A stretch of DNA of 64,000 bases from a bacterium M00.F.Ca.ET.205.01.1.1. GTDB lineage: Bacteria > Pseudomonadota > Alphaproteobacteria > Rhizobiales > Rhizobiaceae. Below the pieces are notes generated by a model. The model ran no database searches and was not told the DNA's origin. It saw only the letters and a list, made by a program, of their open reading frames with translations. Made by a program: the position numbers and the translations under genes. The stretch spans positions 262,031 to 326,030 of the forward strand of contig SRUQ01000004.1 in the NCBI GenBank assembly GCA_004791255.1, read 5' to 3'. Below, in pieces: positions 7,997 through 16,023 of this stretch (its first letter is position 1; each line of letters opens with the position of its first letter).

Positions 7997-8299
7997 ATGG
8001 CCGATCTGATCGTCGTCTACTGGCGCGACATCCCTGCCCAGGTCATCGTCAAGAAGGGCCGGCAGAACGCCAAGCGCGAATTGCCGCTGCGCTTCACCGA
8101 GGCGATCGACATGTGCGCCATGCGCACCGGCGCCGGCGGCACCGACGACTATCTGGCCGAATGGCGCAAGGCCGATCCGGTTCCTGTCGGCGACGATCTC
8201 GAAGCCGAGGTCGAAAGGGCCTTTAACGATCTCGACACGAAATATGACCGCGAGCGCCTGGTCGCTCTGGTCAAGGCGGGCGGAAAAGAAAATGTCTGA
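7997..8299 (+). CDS. PF13769 'virulence factor' family small protein
   Basis: A 100-residue protein of the family labelled Virulence_fact (PF13769), beginning MADLIVVYWRDIPAQVIVK. It contains ELPLRFTEAIDMCAMR with a central cysteine. GGAG lies ten bases before the ATG. The next gene starts inside its last eight bases, so the two are translationally coupled. The family name is historical; it is most often found directly before the MTHFR_C and MetF genes, as here, which points to an accessory role with methylenetetrahydrofolate reductase rather than virulence. No catalytic motif can be assigned. Confidence 0.85.
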   Translation: MADLIVVYWRDIPAQVIVKKGRQNAKRELPLRFTEAIDMCAMRTGAGGTDDYLAEWRKADPVPVGDDLEAEVERAFNDLDTKYDRERLVALVKAGGKENV

Positions 8300-8897
8300 G
8301 ACGGTTCCTGTCAAGGAAGGGTCGGCGGTTACCCAGGCCACACTGGTCAAGAAGGCCGCGCCGAAATCCGACTACAAGCCGGCCGATGTGTCGCCGCAGC
8401 GGCGCGTGCAGCGTTCTTTCGCGGTGCGGCTGTGGTCGATCAGGCACTCGCGCCTGCTCGAATGGTTCTACAGCAGGTTCGCCGATGCCTTCCTGCTTTT
8501 GCACCCGCTGTGGAAAGGCATCGGCTACGGCCGCGTCGAGGCCCCGATCAAATTCGTCGAGAAGCGCGTCAAGGGGTTCATGTTCGACTGCCGCATGTGC
8601 GGCCAGTGCATCCTGTCCTCCACCGGCATGTCGTGCCCGATGAATTGCCCCAAGCAGTTGCGCAACGGCCCTTGCGGCGGCGTGCGCGCCAACGGCAATT
8701 GCGAGGTCGAGCCTGATATGCCCTGCGTTTGGGTGAAGGCTTGGGAAGGTTCGCAAAACATGGTCAACTCCGACAAGATACTCACCGTTCAGAAGCCGGT
8801 CGACCAGTCGCTGCGCGAGACCTCTGCCTGGCTGCGCGTCACCGCTCAGGCGGCCGCGGCCAGTGAAGCTGCCGCCAAGCCCGGAACCGCCGCATGA
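8292..8897 (+). CDS. Methylenetetrahydrofolate reductase C-terminal (MetV-like) protein
   Basis: A 201-residue protein with the MTHFR_C domain (PF12225): a cysteine-rich block FDCRMCGQCILSSTGMSCPM followed by NCPKQLRNGPCGG, GNCEVEPDMPC and VWVKAWEG. In acetogens the homologous MetV forms a complex with MetF and carries a metal centre in this block. The ATG at 8292 overlaps the upstream gene by eight bases; an upstream in-frame start at 8244 would lie deep in that gene. It overlaps the MetF gene downstream by four bases (ATGA). The overlaps on both sides suggest the three products are made together. The C-terminal 20 residues are Ala-rich. Confidence 0.9.
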   Translation: MSETVPVKEGSAVTQATLVKKAAPKSDYKPADVSPQRRVQRSFAVRLWSIRHSRLLEWFYSRFADAFLLLHPLWKGIGYGRVEAPIKFVEKRVKGFMFDCRMCGQCILSSTGMSCPMNCPKQLRNGPCGGVRANGNCEVEPDMPCVWVKAWEGSQNMVNSDKILTVQKPVDQSLRETSAWLRVTAQAAAASEAAAKPGTAA

Positions 8898-9985
8898 CCG
8901 CCCGCCAGCTCGACGAGAACCCGGCCGGCATACATCTGCCGCTCGATCCCCTGCCCGGCCACTCCTCCCGCGGCCGGCTGGAGCGCGTGCTGCGGCGCGG
9001 CGAATTCGCGGTGACCACGGAACTCAATCCGCCCGACAGCGCCGATCCCGAAGACGTCTACAACAGGGCCAGGATTTTCGACGGCTGGGTCGATGCCATC
9101 AACGCGGTCGATGCCTCTGGCGCCAATTGCCATATGTCCTCCGTGGGCATCTGCGCGCTTCTGACCCGCATGGGCTATGCGCCGATCATGCAGATCGCCT
9201 GCCGCGACAAGAACCGTATCGCCATCCAGGGCGACGTGCTGGGCGGTGCTGCCATGGGCGTTGCCAACATGCTGTGCCTGACCGGCGACGGCGTGCAGGC
9301 CGGCGACCAGCCTGGCGCCAAGCCGGTGTTCGATCTCGATTCCATGTCGCTGCTCGAAACCGTCCGCATCATGCGCGATAACGGCAAGTTCCTATCCGGT
9401 CGCAAGTTGACGACGCCGCCGCAGGTTTTCCTTGGCGCGGCCGTCAATCCGTTCGCGCCGCCTTTCGACTTCCGGCCGATCCACCTCGGCAAGAAGATCG
9501 CCGCCGGCGCGCAATTCGTGCAGACGCAGTACTGTTTCGATGTACCGATGTTCAAGACCTTCATGCAGAAGGCGCGCGATCTCGGCCACACCGAAAAAGT
9601 GTTCATCCTGTGCGGCGTTGGCCCGCTTGCCTCGGCCAAGACTGCCAAGTGGATCCGCTCGAATGTGCCGGGCATCCATATTCCGGACGCCATCATCAAG
9701 CGGCTCGAAGGCGCCCAGGACCAGAAGAAGGAAGGCAAGCAGCTCTGCATCGACATCATCAACGAGGTGAAGGAAATATCAGGCGTCTCGGGCGTCCATG
9801 TGATGGCCTACCGCCAGGAAGAATATGTCGCCGAGATCGTCGATGAATCGGGCGTGCTGAAGGGCCGCCAGCCCTGGAAGCGCGAAGTGCGCCGTGACGA
9901 CCAGATTGTCGCCGAACGGCTCGAGCACATATTGCATGACGAGGTTACCGAAACCCAGGTGGACATGGTGAAGACCGCGCATTGA
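8894..9985 (+). CDS. MetF-type methylenetetrahydrofolate reductase
   Basis: A 363-residue TIM-barrel FAD enzyme of the MTHFR family (PF02219). Typical segments are FAVTTELNPPDSADPEDV near residue 38 (with the conserved Glu), LTGDGVQAGDQPGAKPVFD around 130, and FVQTQYCFDVPMF around 210. It interconverts 5,10-methylene-THF and 5-methyl-THF. It is longer than E. coli MetF by about 65 residues at the C-terminus and is paired with a separate MTHFR_C protein, as in the acetogen MetVF complex. In this island the enzyme would sensibly run in the oxidative direction, turning methyl-THF from demethylation into methylene-THF, but the direction cannot be proved from sequence. Confidence 0.9.
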   Translation: MTARQLDENPAGIHLPLDPLPGHSSRGRLERVLRRGEFAVTTELNPPDSADPEDVYNRARIFDGWVDAINAVDASGANCHMSSVGICALLTRMGYAPIMQIACRDKNRIAIQGDVLGGAAMGVANMLCLTGDGVQAGDQPGAKPVFDLDSMSLLETVRIMRDNGKFLSGRKLTTPPQVFLGAAVNPFAPPFDFRPIHLGKKIAAGAQFVQTQYCFDVPMFKTFMQKARDLGHTEKVFILCGVGPLASAKTAKWIRSNVPGIHIPDAIIKRLEGAQDQKKEGKQLCIDIINEVKEISGVSGVHVMAYRQEEYVAEIVDESGVLKGRQPWKREVRRDDQIVAERLEHILHDEVTETQVDMVKTAH

Positions 9986-10028
9986 CCGGCGCGGAGTGCC
10001 ACCATTCGCTTGATCGAAATCAGATAAC

Positions 10029-10050
10029 GATATAAAGAACTCTTTATATC
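10029..10050. promoter_or_regulatory. Perfect palindromic operator candidate upstream of methyl-THF methyltransferase
   Basis: GATATAAAGA, two bases, then TCTTTATATC: a perfect ten-base inverted repeat 16 bases before the ATG at 10067 and in an AT-rich island. ATATAAAG/CTTTATAT palindromes are reported in Rhizobiales upstream of methionine-cycle genes as sites for an ArsR-type SAH-responsive regulator (from memory; not checked). No such regulator gene is in the window. Confidence 0.65.
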
Positions 10051-10066
10051 ACGACGGAGAAATTTC

Positions 10067-11038
10067 ATGACCCGCACCATCGTCGCCTCGGCGACCCGAG
10101 AAATCATCATCGGCTTCGACCAGCCCTTCTGCGTGATTGGCGAGCGCATCAACCCGACGGGCCGCAAGAAGCTCGCCGCCGAAATGGTGGTCGGTAATTT
10201 CGAGACCGTCATCAAGGACGCGCTCGAGCAGGCCGCCTGCGGCGCCACCATGCTCGACGTCAATGCCGGCGTCACTTCGGTCAACCCGAATGAGACGGAG
10301 CCGGGCCTGCTGGTGCAGACGCTGGAGATCGTGCAGGGCCTGGTCGACCTGCCGCTGTCGATCGACTCGTCGGTCACCGCCGCGATCGAGGCGGCGCTGA
10401 AGGTCGCCAAGGGCCGTCCGCTGGTCAACTCCGTCACCGGCGAGGAAGAAAAGCTCGAAGCCATCCTGCCGCTGGTCAAGAAATACAATGTGCCGGTCGT
10501 CGCCATCTCCAACGACGAGACCGGTATTTCGATGGATCCGGACGTGCGCTTCGCCGTCGCCAAGAAGATCGTCGAGCGCTGTGCCGATTTCGGCATCCCG
10601 GCGCATGACGTCGTCGTCGACCCGTTGGTCATGCCGATCGGCGCGCTGGGCGATGCCGGCCGCCAGGTCTTCGCGCTGCTGCGGCGCCTGCGCGAAGAAC
10701 TGAAGGTCAACACCACCTGCGGCCTGTCCAACATCTCCTTCGGCCTGCCGCACCGCCACGGCATCAACGCCGCCTTCATCCCGATGGTGATCGGCGCCGG
10801 CATGACCTCGGCGATCATGAACCCGGTGCGTCCGCAGGAAATGGAGGCCGTGCGCGGCGCCAATGTGCTGAACGGCACCGATGAGAACTGCACCAACTGG
10901 ATCCGCACCTACAAGGACTATAAGCCGGCTGAAGGCGGCCATGCGGTCGCCGCTCCGGTTGCGGTAACCGCGCCGGGCGATGGCGGCAATGGCGGTCGCC
11001 GTCGCGGCGGCCGCGAGGCCCGCATGGCCCGGGGGTAA
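10067..11038 (+). CDS. Methyltetrahydrofolate:corrinoid methyltransferase (MtgA/AcsE-like)
   Basis: A 323-residue pterin-binding (DHPS-fold, PF00809) TIM barrel. FCVIGERINPTGRKK near residue 22, MLDVNAGV near 66, LSIDSS near 102 and CGLSNISFGLP near 226 match methyl-THF methyltransferases such as AcsE, MtvA and MtgA and the pterin domain of MetH. It moves methyl between a corrinoid protein and THF, so it is the natural partner of the corrinoid protein at 4604. The last 20 residues form a Gly/Arg-rich tail (GGRRRGGREARMARG at the end) not part of the barrel. CGGAGAA precedes the ATG, which sits just after a perfect palindrome, so this gene has its own regulated start. Confidence 0.92.
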   Translation: MTRTIVASATREIIIGFDQPFCVIGERINPTGRKKLAAEMVVGNFETVIKDALEQAACGATMLDVNAGVTSVNPNETEPGLLVQTLEIVQGLVDLPLSIDSSVTAAIEAALKVAKGRPLVNSVTGEEEKLEAILPLVKKYNVPVVAISNDETGISMDPDVRFAVAKKIVERCADFGIPAHDVVVDPLVMPIGALGDAGRQVFALLRRLREELKVNTTCGLSNISFGLPHRHGINAAFIPMVIGAGMTSAIMNPVRPQEMEAVRGANVLNGTDENCTNWIRTYKDYKPAEGGHAVAAPVAVTAPGDGGNGGRRRGGREARMARG

Positions 11039-11048
11039 GCGCGCAATC

Positions 11049-13118
11049 GTGAATTCACCTGCCAACATCACCGATCCGCTCGTGCTGTTCATGCCGTCCG
11101 GCAAGCGCGGGCGGTTCCCTGTCGGCACGCCGGTGCTCGACGCTGCACGCCAGCTCGGCGTCTATGTCGAAAGCGTGTGCGGGGGGCGGGCCACTTGCGG
11201 TCGCTGCCAGATCGAGGTGCAGGAAGGCAATTTCGCCAAGCACAAGATCGTCTCGTCCAACGATCACATCTCGCCCAAGGGTCCCAAGGAAGAGCGCTAC
11301 GAGCGCGTCCGCGGCCTGCCCGAACGGCGCCGCCTCTCCTGCTCGACGCAGATCCTCGGCGATCTTGTCATCGACGTGCCGCAGGATACGGTCATCAATG
11401 CGCAGACCATCCGCAAGGATGCCGACACCAGGGTCATCGCCCGCGATGCGGCGATCCGCATGTGCTACGTCGAGATCGAAGAACCCGATATGCACAAGCC
11501 GCTGGGCGATCTCGACCGGCTGAAGATCGCGCTGATGAAGGATTGGGGCCTGAAAAACCTCGAATTCGATTTCTACCTGCTGCCGCAGGTGCAGGGTATC
11601 CTGCGCAAGGGCAACTGGACGGCGACCGCCGCCATCCACAAGGACGCCGAAAGCGACATTGCCCGCGTCATCGCTCTGTGGCCGGGCTTGAAGAACGAAG
11701 CCTATGGCCTGGCCTGCGATATCGGCTCGACCACCATCGCCATGCATCTTGTGTCGCTGCTGTCGGGCCGCGTCGCAGCGTCTTCCGGCACGTCGAATCC
11801 GCAGATCCGCTTCGGCGAGGATCTGATGAGCCGCGTCTCCTATGTGATGATGAACCCGGATGGCCGCGAGGGCATGACGGTCGCCGTACGCGAGGCCATC
11901 TCCGGCCTTGTCGACAAGGTCTGCGCCGAGGGCAATGTCCAGCGTAACGACATTCTGGATTCCGTCTTCGTCGGCAATCCGATCATGCATCACCTGTTCC
12001 TCGGCATTGACCCGACCGAACTCGGCGGCGCACCCTTCGCGCTCGCCGTTTCCGGCGCCGTGCGCATCAAGGCCTCCGACATCGGCCTGAAGCTCAACCA
12101 GGGCGCCCGGCTTTACATGCTGCCTTGCATTGCCGGCCATGTCGGCGCCGATGCGGCGGCCGTCACGCTGTCGGAAGGCCCGCACCGCCAGGACGAGATG
12201 ATGCTGATCGTCGACGTCGGCACCAATGCCGAGATCGTGCTTGGCAACCGCACGCGGGTGGTCGCGGCCTCCTCGCCCACCGGCCCCGCCTTCGAGGGCG
12301 CCGAAATTTCCGGCGGCCAGCGCGCGGCGCCAGGCGCCATCGAGCGCGTGCGCATCGATCCTGAAACGCTGGAGCCGAAATACCGCGTCATCGGCTCGGA
12401 ACTGTGGTCAGACGAGCCGGGCTTCATCGACAGCGTGCAGGCGACCGGCGTCACCGGCATCTGCGGCTCCGGCATCATCGAGATCGTCGCCGAGATGTAT
12501 CTCGCCGGCATCATCTCCGAGGATGGCGTCGTCGACGGATCGCTCAGCATGCGTTCGCCGCGCATTGTCGCCAATGGCCGCACCTTCTCCTACGTGCTGA
12601 AGGAAGGCGAGCCGAAGATCACCATCACCCAGACCGATGTGCGCGCCATCCAGCTTGCCAAGGCAGCGCTCTATGCGGGCACCAAGTTGTTGATGGAAAA
12701 GCAAAACACCGAGCATGTCGACCGCATCCATTTCGCCGGCGCCTTCGGCTCCTTCATCGATCCGAAATACGCCATGGTGCTCGGCCTGATCCCCGACTGC
12801 GACCTCGACAAGGTTTCGGCCGTCGGCAACGCCGCAGGGGCAGGCGCGCGCATGGCGCTGTTGAACCGCGGCTACCGGCGCGAGATCGAGGAGACGGTGA
12901 GCCAGATCGAGAAGATCGAGACCGCGCTGGAGCCGAAATTCCAGGAGCATTTCGTCTACGCCATGGCGCTGCCGAACAAGGTCGATCCGTTCCCGAAACT
13001 GTCGGCAGCAGTGAAACTGCCGCCACGCAAGACAGTAAGCGAGGATGGCGTCGCCGGCGACGCCGCCCCACGCCGGCGCTCGCGCGAAGGCCACGCGGCA
13101 CGGCGAGGCCGCGAATAG
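11049..13118 (+). CDS. RACo-type corrinoid reactivator (2Fe-2S ferredoxin + ASKHA ATPase)
   Basis: About 689 residues from the GTG at 11049. An N-terminal 2Fe-2S ferredoxin domain has Cys44, Cys50, Cys53 and Cys98 (SVCGGRATCGRC, then RLSCSTQ). The DUF4445/ASKHA ATPase region follows, with LACDIGSTTIAMHL as phosphate-1 motif and VDVGTNAEIVLGN later. Such proteins (RACo, RamQ-like) use ATP and an electron to return inactive Co(II) corrinoid to Co(I), needed when the cofactor is accidentally oxidised. The GTG start is chosen because the ferredoxin fold starts at LVLFMPSGK; ATG at 11092 would cut it. The upstream gene ends ten bases before. The C-terminus ends in an Arg-rich tail (PRRRSREGHAARRGRE). 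Confidence 0.9.
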   Translation: MNSPANITDPLVLFMPSGKRGRFPVGTPVLDAARQLGVYVESVCGGRATCGRCQIEVQEGNFAKHKIVSSNDHISPKGPKEERYERVRGLPERRRLSCSTQILGDLVIDVPQDTVINAQTIRKDADTRVIARDAAIRMCYVEIEEPDMHKPLGDLDRLKIALMKDWGLKNLEFDFYLLPQVQGILRKGNWTATAAIHKDAESDIARVIALWPGLKNEAYGLACDIGSTTIAMHLVSLLSGRVAASSGTSNPQIRFGEDLMSRVSYVMMNPDGREGMTVAVREAISGLVDKVCAEGNVQRNDILDSVFVGNPIMHHLFLGIDPTELGGAPFALAVSGAVRIKASDIGLKLNQGARLYMLPCIAGHVGADAAAVTLSEGPHRQDEMMLIVDVGTNAEIVLGNRTRVVAASSPTGPAFEGAEISGGQRAAPGAIERVRIDPETLEPKYRVIGSELWSDEPGFIDSVQATGVTGICGSGIIEIVAEMYLAGIISEDGVVDGSLSMRSPRIVANGRTFSYVLKEGEPKITITQTDVRAIQLAKAALYAGTKLLMEKQNTEHVDRIHFAGAFGSFIDPKYAMVLGLIPDCDLDKVSAVGNAAGAGARMALLNRGYRREIEETVSQIEKIETALEPKFQEHFVYAMALPNKVDPFPKLSAAVKLPPRKTVSEDGVAGDAAPRRRSREGHAARRGRE

Positions 13119-13154
13119 ACGCGACCTTCACTGGTCGCCTCGAATTCTCAAGTT

Positions 13155-13195
13155 CATTTGCATGCAAATGTTTCCGGATCGTCCGATCCGGAAAC
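13155..13195. repeat. Two adjoining perfect palindromes
   Basis: CATTTGCATGCAAATG (13155-13170) is a perfect 16-base palindrome. It shares its final G with a second inverted repeat, GTTTCCGGATC, four bases, GATCCGGAAAC (13170-13195). The second can form an 11-bp hairpin but has no T-run, so it is a weak terminator candidate for the gene ending at 13118. They lie upstream of a DUF1127 gene. Confidence 0.75.
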
Positions 13196-13304
13196 CAAAA
13201 CGCTGTTCTCGCGAAATCCATCCGATACATCACAGGAGCATTTAACCCGCATCGAACGGCGACCGAGGACAATCCCGGGCCGCTGTTCTTCAAGGGAGAT
13301 GACA

Positions 13305-13490
13305 ATGTCGATGTTCGAAAATCTCGGCCGTTTCGGTGTGACCGTCAGGCAGGCCCGCGCCAGGAACAAGGCGATACGCGATCTCAACAGCCTGCCGGCG
13401 CATGTCCAGAAGGACATTGGCTGGCCAGCCTCGCCGCCCAGCGATCCGCAGGCGGCCCTTGCCTCCCTGCTCCTGGGCGCAGCGCGCTGA
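13305..13490 (+). CDS. DUF1127 small protein
   Basis: A 61-residue basic protein of the DUF1127 (YjiS-like) family. Residues 1-25 are an Arg-rich amphipathic region (RQARARNKAIRDLNSLP) and the family core AHVQKDIGWP lies in the middle. AAGGGAG lies seven bases before the ATG at 13305; two other ATGs within 12 bases are alternatives. Small DUF1127 proteins in Agrobacterium and Brucella are linked to RNA-related regulation and to the LysR regulator VtlR. A VtlR-like gene lies 1.2 kb downstream, and a second DUF1127 gene follows it. Confidence 0.85.
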   Translation: MSMFENLGRFGVTVRQARARNKAIRDLNSLPAHVQKDIGWPASPPSDPQAALASLLLGAAR

Positions 13491-13724
13491 TGACCTTCGC
13501 CGACAAATGCAAGCTGCTCGCCAAGCGCCGGGACCGACATGCGGGCCAGGCAACCGGCAACAACCAATTGCGCGCAGCACTTCTGCCGCGCCGCTGACCA
13601 TCGCGGCGCGGATCACACCGCCGTGTGGACACCGCGTAAATCTTGACATTTCCGGCCGGCGCACGATCTTGGCCAAAGAGGGGGAATTCTCTTAGTCGGC
13701 TGCCGCCGAAGTTCGCGTATCCAC

Positions 13725-14678
13725 ATGCCAAGTTTGAAAAGCCACTTCGTTTCGTTTGTTCTCCGGCACAGCCGCAAGCAGGCATTTTCCAGCCCGGAAA
13801 ACCTGCAGCGCTGGATTGCCGCCGCGCGCAAGACCGAGAACCACCAGCCACCGGTTGCGCTGCGTCGGCGTCTCAACATCGAGGTGCATTCGGTCGATGG
13901 CTTTCCCGTCTATGAAATCGCCCCCAGGGCCGGCGAGCACAAGCGGATTCTCTACCTGCACGGCGGCGCCTATGTCTTTGAAATCACGCCCTATCATTGG
14001 GACCTGATTGCCGACATGGCCGACCGGCTGGGCTACGCCATCACCGTGCCGATCTATCCCATCGCTCCCGAGCATGACTTCCACGCCATGTTCGGCATGG
14101 TTGGCAATGTCTATCGCCGGATGCTCGACGCGACGGTGCCGCAGGACATCATCTTCATGGGCGATTCCGCCGGCGGCAACATGGCCGTGGTGCTGACCAT
14201 GATGGCGGCCGAAGAGGCCTTGCCTCTGCCGTCGCGCCATGTGCTGATCTCGCCGGGCCTCGACATGTCGCTCGCCAATCCGGCCGTCTTCGAGGCCGAG
14301 CGCAACGATCCGTGGCTCGGTATTCCCGGCGGGCTGGAGGCGATCCGGATGTACAGCGCCGGCATCGACACCAGCGACTGGCACATCAGCCCGGTCTATG
14401 GCGATCTGTCGGTACTGCCGAAAACGCTGCTGCTGACCGGCTCGCGCGATATGTTGACCCCCGACAATCTGATCTTCGCACAAAAGGCGCGCGACGCCGG
14501 CGTCGAGATCGAAGTCGTCCATGAGGAAGGCATGTTCCACGTCTGGCCGCTGATCGACATGCCGGAATCGCGACGGGCGCGCCAACATATCGTCGCGTTC
14601 CTCAGCGAGGCCCGGTCGCCGATCAGGCAAGGCATGAGAGTAAGGTTCGAAGCGCCTTCCGCCGAAGCGGCGGAATAG
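13725..14678 (+). CDS. Alpha/beta hydrolase (HSL/acetylesterase type)
   Basis: A 317-residue alpha/beta hydrolase fold-3 protein. The oxyanion-hole motif HGGAYVFE is at about residue 79, the nucleophile motif GDSAGGN at about 146, and the catalytic Asp and His fall in LLTGSRDMLTPDN and EGMFHVWPL. This is the hormone-sensitive lipase/acetylesterase group, cytosolic, acting on short-chain esters. The 3' end contains a perfect stem (TTCCGCCG, AAG, CGGCGGAA at 14657-14675) that overlaps the stop region and may help separate it from the convergent LysR gene. No neighbour suggests a substrate. Confidence 0.88.
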   Translation: MPSLKSHFVSFVLRHSRKQAFSSPENLQRWIAAARKTENHQPPVALRRRLNIEVHSVDGFPVYEIAPRAGEHKRILYLHGGAYVFEITPYHWDLIADMADRLGYAITVPIYPIAPEHDFHAMFGMVGNVYRRMLDATVPQDIIFMGDSAGGNMAVVLTMMAAEEALPLPSRHVLISPGLDMSLANPAVFEAERNDPWLGIPGGLEAIRMYSAGIDTSDWHISPVYGDLSVLPKTLLLTGSRDMLTPDNLIFAQKARDAGVEIEVVHEEGMFHVWPLIDMPESRRARQHIVAFLSEARSPIRQGMRVRFEAPSAEAAE

Positions 14679-14705
14679 CGCTCCTGTTCTCGGCCGGAAG
14701 GCCGA

Positions 14706-15605
14706 TCAGAACTTGCCGGTTTCCCGGAAAACTTCAAACGTCGCTCTGATATGGTCGGCGACGGCCTTGACCGGTGCGCTGGCGTCCGGCGCCACCACCA
14801 TGGCGAGGTTGTAGGTGCCGATGTCGGGCATGCCGTCCTTCGGGCAGAGCTCGACCATGTCGTTGCCGAGGAATGACTTCGGCAGCGGCGCGACCGCGAG
14901 ATCGGACATGATCGCGGCACGCTGGCCGGCCGTGTGGGCACTCATATAGGCAATGCGGTAATTGCGGCCCTCGCGGCTCAGCGCTTCGAGCGCGCCGGCC
15001 CGCCAGGCGCAGCCCTCTTCCCACAGCGACACCGGCAGCGGCTCGCGCAGATGCGCACAGCCGCCCTTGGCGCCGGCCCACACGATCGGCTCGGTCAACA
15101 GCACCTCGGCGCCGAGCGCGCTGGTCTTGTAGGAATTGGTCAGAAGCGTGATGTCGAGCGCCCGGTCGTCCATCCGGCGGCGCAGATTGCTGCTCTGGTC
15201 GATGGTGACGTCGACCGCGATCGAGGGATGCGATTGCGCGAAACGCTTCAGCACATGCGGCAGCACGCGCTCGCCGTAATCATCCGGCGAGCCGAGCCTG
15301 ACGACGCCGATAATGTCGGGAATGATGAACTTCGAAACCACCTCGCGGTTGATCGACAGCAGCCGGCGGGCATAGCCGAGCAGCATTTCGCCATCTGTGG
15401 TCAGCGTCACCGAACGCGCGTCGCGCGCGAACACCGAACGGCCGAGAATATCCTCCAGCTTCTTGATCTGCATGGAGACGGCCGAAGGCGTGCGAAAGAC
15501 GGCATTGGCCGCGGTGGTGAAGCTGCCGGTCTCTGCAATCGCCACGAAAGTACGCAAAACGTCGAGATCGAGCAGCGGCAGCGGATGATTGAGTGGGGCG
15601 TTCAT
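14706..15605 (-). CDS. LysR-family regulator, VtlR/LsrB-like
   Basis: A 299-residue LysR-type regulator. The winged HTH occupies residues 12-72 (LRTFVAIAETGSFTTAANAV, then TPSAVSMQIKKLE) and the substrate-binding domain the remainder. The very well conserved N-terminal segment resembles VtlR/LsrB of rhizobia and Brucella, which activates AbcR-type small RNAs and DUF1127 genes; this assignment is from memory. It is divergently transcribed from the DUF1127 gene at 15818 across 212 bp, the expected geometry for regulation of that neighbour. No obvious sRNA could be picked out in the intergenic DNA. Confidence 0.88.
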   Translation of the reverse strand: MNAPLNHPLPLLDLDVLRTFVAIAETGSFTTAANAVFRTPSAVSMQIKKLEDILGRSVFARDARSVTLTTDGEMLLGYARRLLSINREVVSKFIIPDIIGVVRLGSPDDYGERVLPHVLKRFAQSHPSIAVDVTIDQSSNLRRRMDDRALDITLLTNSYKTSALGAEVLLTEPIVWAGAKGGCAHLREPLPVSLWEEGCAWRAGALEALSREGRNYRIAYMSAHTAGQRAAIMSDLAVAPLPKSFLGNDMVELCPKDGMPDIGTYNLAMVVAPDASAPVKAVADHIRATFEVFRETGKF

Positions 15606-15817
15606 GAGAAGCGTCCTTCAATTTTTCTGATACAAAGCATCATTCCATTTCGTTTGATTGAACATCACATCGGGAGCATAGTCAACTCCATCGATTGAGG
15701 ATGCTGCCAAAAGCAGCCACGAAAACGACCACCACGCAAACCCGCAATCGACATGAAGTGAGTTGAAACAGACCTGACGAACACAGCCGGCGCCTGCCCG
15801 GCTCGAAGGAGAAAGTA

Positions 15818-16003
15818 ATGTCTATCCTGTCATCCATTGGTCGGTTCGCGACCGAATTCAGCGCCGCCCGCGCACGCTATCAGACCGAACGCGCCATCCG
15901 TTCCCTGCCGATCGAATTGCAGAAGGACATCGGCTGGCCCGAGGCTTCCGACACCAAGACCGGCACTCGCAATGGCATCGGATCCTGGGCTGGAGCAAAG
16001 TAG
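15818..16003 (+). CDS. DUF1127 small protein (second copy)
   Basis: A 61-residue paralog of the protein at 13305, with the shared pattern Arg-rich N-terminus, RAIRSLPIELQKDIGWPEA, and a short variable tail. GAAGGAGAAAGT precedes the ATG. It is divergent from the VtlR-like LysR gene and ends in a strong hairpin terminator, so it is a monocistronic unit. DUF1127 proteins of this size are small basic proteins implicated in post-transcriptional control; direct evidence is from other Rhizobiales. Confidence 0.87.
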   Translation: MSILSSIGRFATEFSAARARYQTERAIRSLPIELQKDIGWPEASDTKTGTRNGIGSWAGAK

Positions 16004-16023
16004 GCTGTGTGTACCATGTGCTG

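Noticed and set aside
13490..13597. 35-codon ORF starting inside the DUF1127 stop
   Set aside because: TGATG overlap only; no RBS and no recognisable sequence.
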